From positions 1-6,786 of the forward strand of contig JAGRHX010000647.1 of NCBI GenBank assembly GCA_020444775.1: DNA of 6,786 nt. The letters are read 5' to 3'. Positions 5,460 through 6,786 of this stretch are shown in pieces (the first letter of the stretch is position 1; each line of letters opens with the position of its first letter). Source of the DNA: Gammaproteobacteria bacterium (GTDB lineage Bacteria; Pseudomonadota; Gammaproteobacteria; HK1). Below the pieces are notes generated by a model. The model saw only the letters and a program-made list of their open reading frames with translations, searched no databases and was not told the origin of the DNA. Both the position numbers and the translations under genes were made by a program.

Positions 5460-6167
5460 ATGGGCAGCTATCAGTATCGAAGACTCCGACATCGCATCTC
5501 GCGCACGTTCGTTGCCGGGCTGGTCGCAATCCTGCCTCTGGCCTTGACGCTTGCGCTGATAGTCTGGCTGGTCGACTTCATCCACGACCTGCTCGGACCG
5601 AGCAGTCGGTTCGGCAGGATTCTCGGCAGCATAGGTCTGAACTTCGTGACCTCCGACATCGTCGCCTATCTGATAGGCGCGATGGTCACGGTGCTGCTGG
5701 TCTATCTCACCGGCGCGCTCGCCGAAGCCGGTTTGAAGAACAAGCTCAACGTTCTGGTCGAAGGCACCATCGAGCATGTGCCGGTCGTCCGCTCCATCTA
5801 CAGCGCGGTCAAGCGCCTGATGAGCGCGTTCGACAGTGAGACGGACGCCGAGCTCCGAGCAATGAGCACGATCCTCTGCCACCTCGGGGGTAGAGGCGGC
5901 ACTGCCGTGCTCGGCCTGATGCCGAGCGCACAGCGCATATCCATGAACGGTCTCGACTACTGTGGCGTTTTGCTGCCTACGGCGCCGGTGCCCTTCGGTG
6001 GTGCGTTGCTGTTCGTGCCGGCAGAGTGGGTGGAACCGGTCGACATCTCCTTCGACAGCCTGGTCAACGTGTACGTGAGCATGGGCGCGACCGCTCCGGA
6101 CTATCTGGGCTCGGCGTTCAAGCGAATCCACGAGCGCGCCCGTTCAGAGAAGTCGCGCACGAGCTGA
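5460..6167 (+). CDS. DUF502 family membrane protein
   Basis: A 235-residue inner-membrane protein of unknown biochemical function. The basic N-terminus (YRRLRHRISR) leads into helix 1 (about 15-40, TFVAGLVAILPLALTLALIV); a periplasmic-type loop and helix 2 (about 66-88) follow. The rest is a soluble domain. Family signatures are VPVVRSIYSAVKRLMSAF (107-124), matching the IPLVRSIYSAVKQ motif, and the downstream blocks GVLLPTAPVPFGGALLFVPA (169-188) and VEPVDISFDSLVNVYVSMGA (191-210). Length is typical. The ATG has AGGAG nine bases upstream (5446-5450), supporting this start. It is transcribed divergently from the antiporter operon, so shared regulation is possible but unproven. The 121-150 region between the signature blocks is less family-like, with DSETDAELRAMS possibly an acidic surface loop. 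Confidence 0.88.
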   Translation: MGSYQYRRLRHRISRTFVAGLVAILPLALTLALIVWLVDFIHDLLGPSSRFGRILGSIGLNFVTSDIVAYLIGAMVTVLLVYLTGALAEAGLKNKLNVLVEGTIEHVPVVRSIYSAVKRLMSAFDSETDAELRAMSTILCHLGGRGGTAVLGLMPSAQRISMNGLDYCGVLLPTAPVPFGGALLFVPAEWVEPVDISFDSLVNVYVSMGATAPDYLGSAFKRIHERARSEKSRTS

Positions 6168-6328
6168 AGCCAGCGCGTGCCACACGGCCGCAGTGGGTCG
6201 GACAGTTCGAGAAAGCCGAGGTATCGACTGAAAAAAGCGTCGATTCGCCAACCTTCTCAACCGTCCCGGCGTCCCCATCTGAAGTAACGTGACATCAGGT
6301 CATGCGACTACAGCGGTGGACGAGGAAC
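6168..6328 (+). other. Intergenic gap between the DUF502 and DUF2333 genes
   Basis: This 161-base stretch holds no supported gene. It contains an inverted repeat ATCGAC-N10-GTCGAT (6223-6244) with an A6 run in the loop, and a small dyad TGAC-ATCAG-GTCA (6290-6302) just upstream of the next gene. Neither is followed by a T tract, so no intrinsic terminator is seen, and the two flanking genes could share a transcript. Confidence 0.5.
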
Positions 6329-6786
6329 ATGAGCCGTGTAGGTGAAGGCATCGGATCGAACGGCCTGGACAGCGCCACGAACACCGGCGATGACCAGCCA
6401 CGTACACAACCCTCGGTGGCCCGACCGGCTCTGCCCGTCCGGGTGCACGCGAACGCGGACGACGTGGCGCCACCCAAGCGACGTCGGACGTTGCGGGTCG
6501 TCCTGCTCGGCAGCGCGACCACGCTGCTCGCAGCCTCGGTGCTCGCCCTGGTCGCCAGTAGTGAGCCGGATGGCTTCGACGTCACAGCGCTCGCCGCCAT
6601 GGAGCTGGGGCGCGATGACGTCGAGCTGGTCGCCGGCGCACACACCACCGCCGCTCTCATCGGTGTTTCCCACACCTTGTTGAGCAAATCAGGGGGGTAT
6701 CTGCGCAACGACGTGCTGCCACCCTGGTCCCTGCTGGACAACATGCCCAGCTGGGAGCGCGGCGTGGTAATCGAGCTGCGCGACTC
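6329..6786 (+). CDS. DUF2333 family protein, N-terminal part (cut by window edge)
   Basis: The frame is open from ATG 6329 to the right edge, 152 codons plus two bases. Residues 1-54 are polar and probably disordered, with a basic stretch KRRR (50-53) before a single transmembrane helix (about 55-76, VVLLGSATTLLAASVLALVA). The following domain matches DUF2333, a family of uncharacterised bacterial membrane-anchored proteins: AALIGVSHTLLSKSGGYLRN (108-127) then DVLPPWSLLDNMPSWERGVV (128-147) and IELRD, equivalent to the GGYLSNDVxPPGxxLDNMPxWExG signature. This suggests a type II membrane topology with the domain in the periplasm. The ATG is preceded by GGTGGA at eight bases (6315-6320) and by GAGGA too close to be the main site. 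Whether it works with the DUF502 protein cannot be told from sequence. Confidence 0.85.
   Translation, partial: MSRVGEGIGSNGLDSATNTGDDQPRTQPSVARPALPVRVHANADDVAPPKRRRTLRVVLLGSATTLLAASVLALVASSEPDGFDVTALAAMELGRDDVELVAGAHTTAALIGVSHTLLSKSGGYLRNDVLPPWSLLDNMPSWERGVVIELRD

Noticed and set aside
5364..6131. 255-codon open frame on the minus strand
   Set aside because: It is antisense to the DUF502 gene, and its product (rich in His, Gln, Asp and Arg) shows no family features, whereas the plus frame has clear DUF502 motifs and a good ribosome-binding site.
6223..6244. Terminator after the DUF502 gene
   Set aside because: The stem is only six base pairs with a 10-base loop and is followed by mixed sequence instead of a T run.
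6295..6744. 149-codon open frame on the minus strand, and a 121-codon one nested in the same area
   Set aside because: Both are antisense to the DUF2333 gene, whose signature residues are well preserved in the plus frame.

Overview
The window is a high-GC stretch of bacterial chromosome. Dense, overlapping membrane-protein genes, the codon choice, and the presence of DUF502- and DUF2333-type proteins all suggest a gammaproteobacterium; this is inference, not proof. No mobile element, CRISPR array, tRNA or rRNA is visible.

Positions 1-5056, all on the minus strand, hold most of one Mrp/Mnh-type cation/proton antiporter operon. In transcription order it encodes subunits E (5056-4520), F (4520-4236), G (4239-3940), a fused protein carrying MbhD-like, MbhE-like and MrpB domains (about 3956-3003), C (3006-2713), D (2716-1256), and a second D/NuoM-like antiporter subunit (1256 to beyond the left edge). 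Every junction overlaps by 1 to about 17 bases, so the genes are almost certainly co-transcribed and translationally coupled. The order E-F-G-(A C-terminal part + B)-C-D-D' is that of the Mrp-like membrane modules of archaeal Mbh/Mbs complexes and of 'group 2' type bacterial Mrp operons, not the classic A-B-C-D-E-F-G order. No NuoL-like MrpA precedes the operon; one may lie beyond position 1. The expected product is a large inner-membrane complex exchanging Na+ (or other cations) for protons, or, if redox subunits follow outside the window, the membrane arm of a respiratory complex.

Positions 5057-5459 are a 403-base divergent intergenic region. It contains the likely operon promoter (minus strand), a perfect 13-base palindrome just upstream of it, an AT-rich patch with a short direct repeat, two adjacent hairpins, and two in-register antisense small ORFs of uncertain status.

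On the plus strand follow a DUF502-family membrane protein (5460-6167), a 161-base gap, and the N-terminal part of a DUF2333-family protein (6329 to beyond the right edge). Both families lack an assigned biochemical function that I can name. No completely new system is evident; the points of interest are the compressed subunit architecture of the antiporter and the structured intergenic region.
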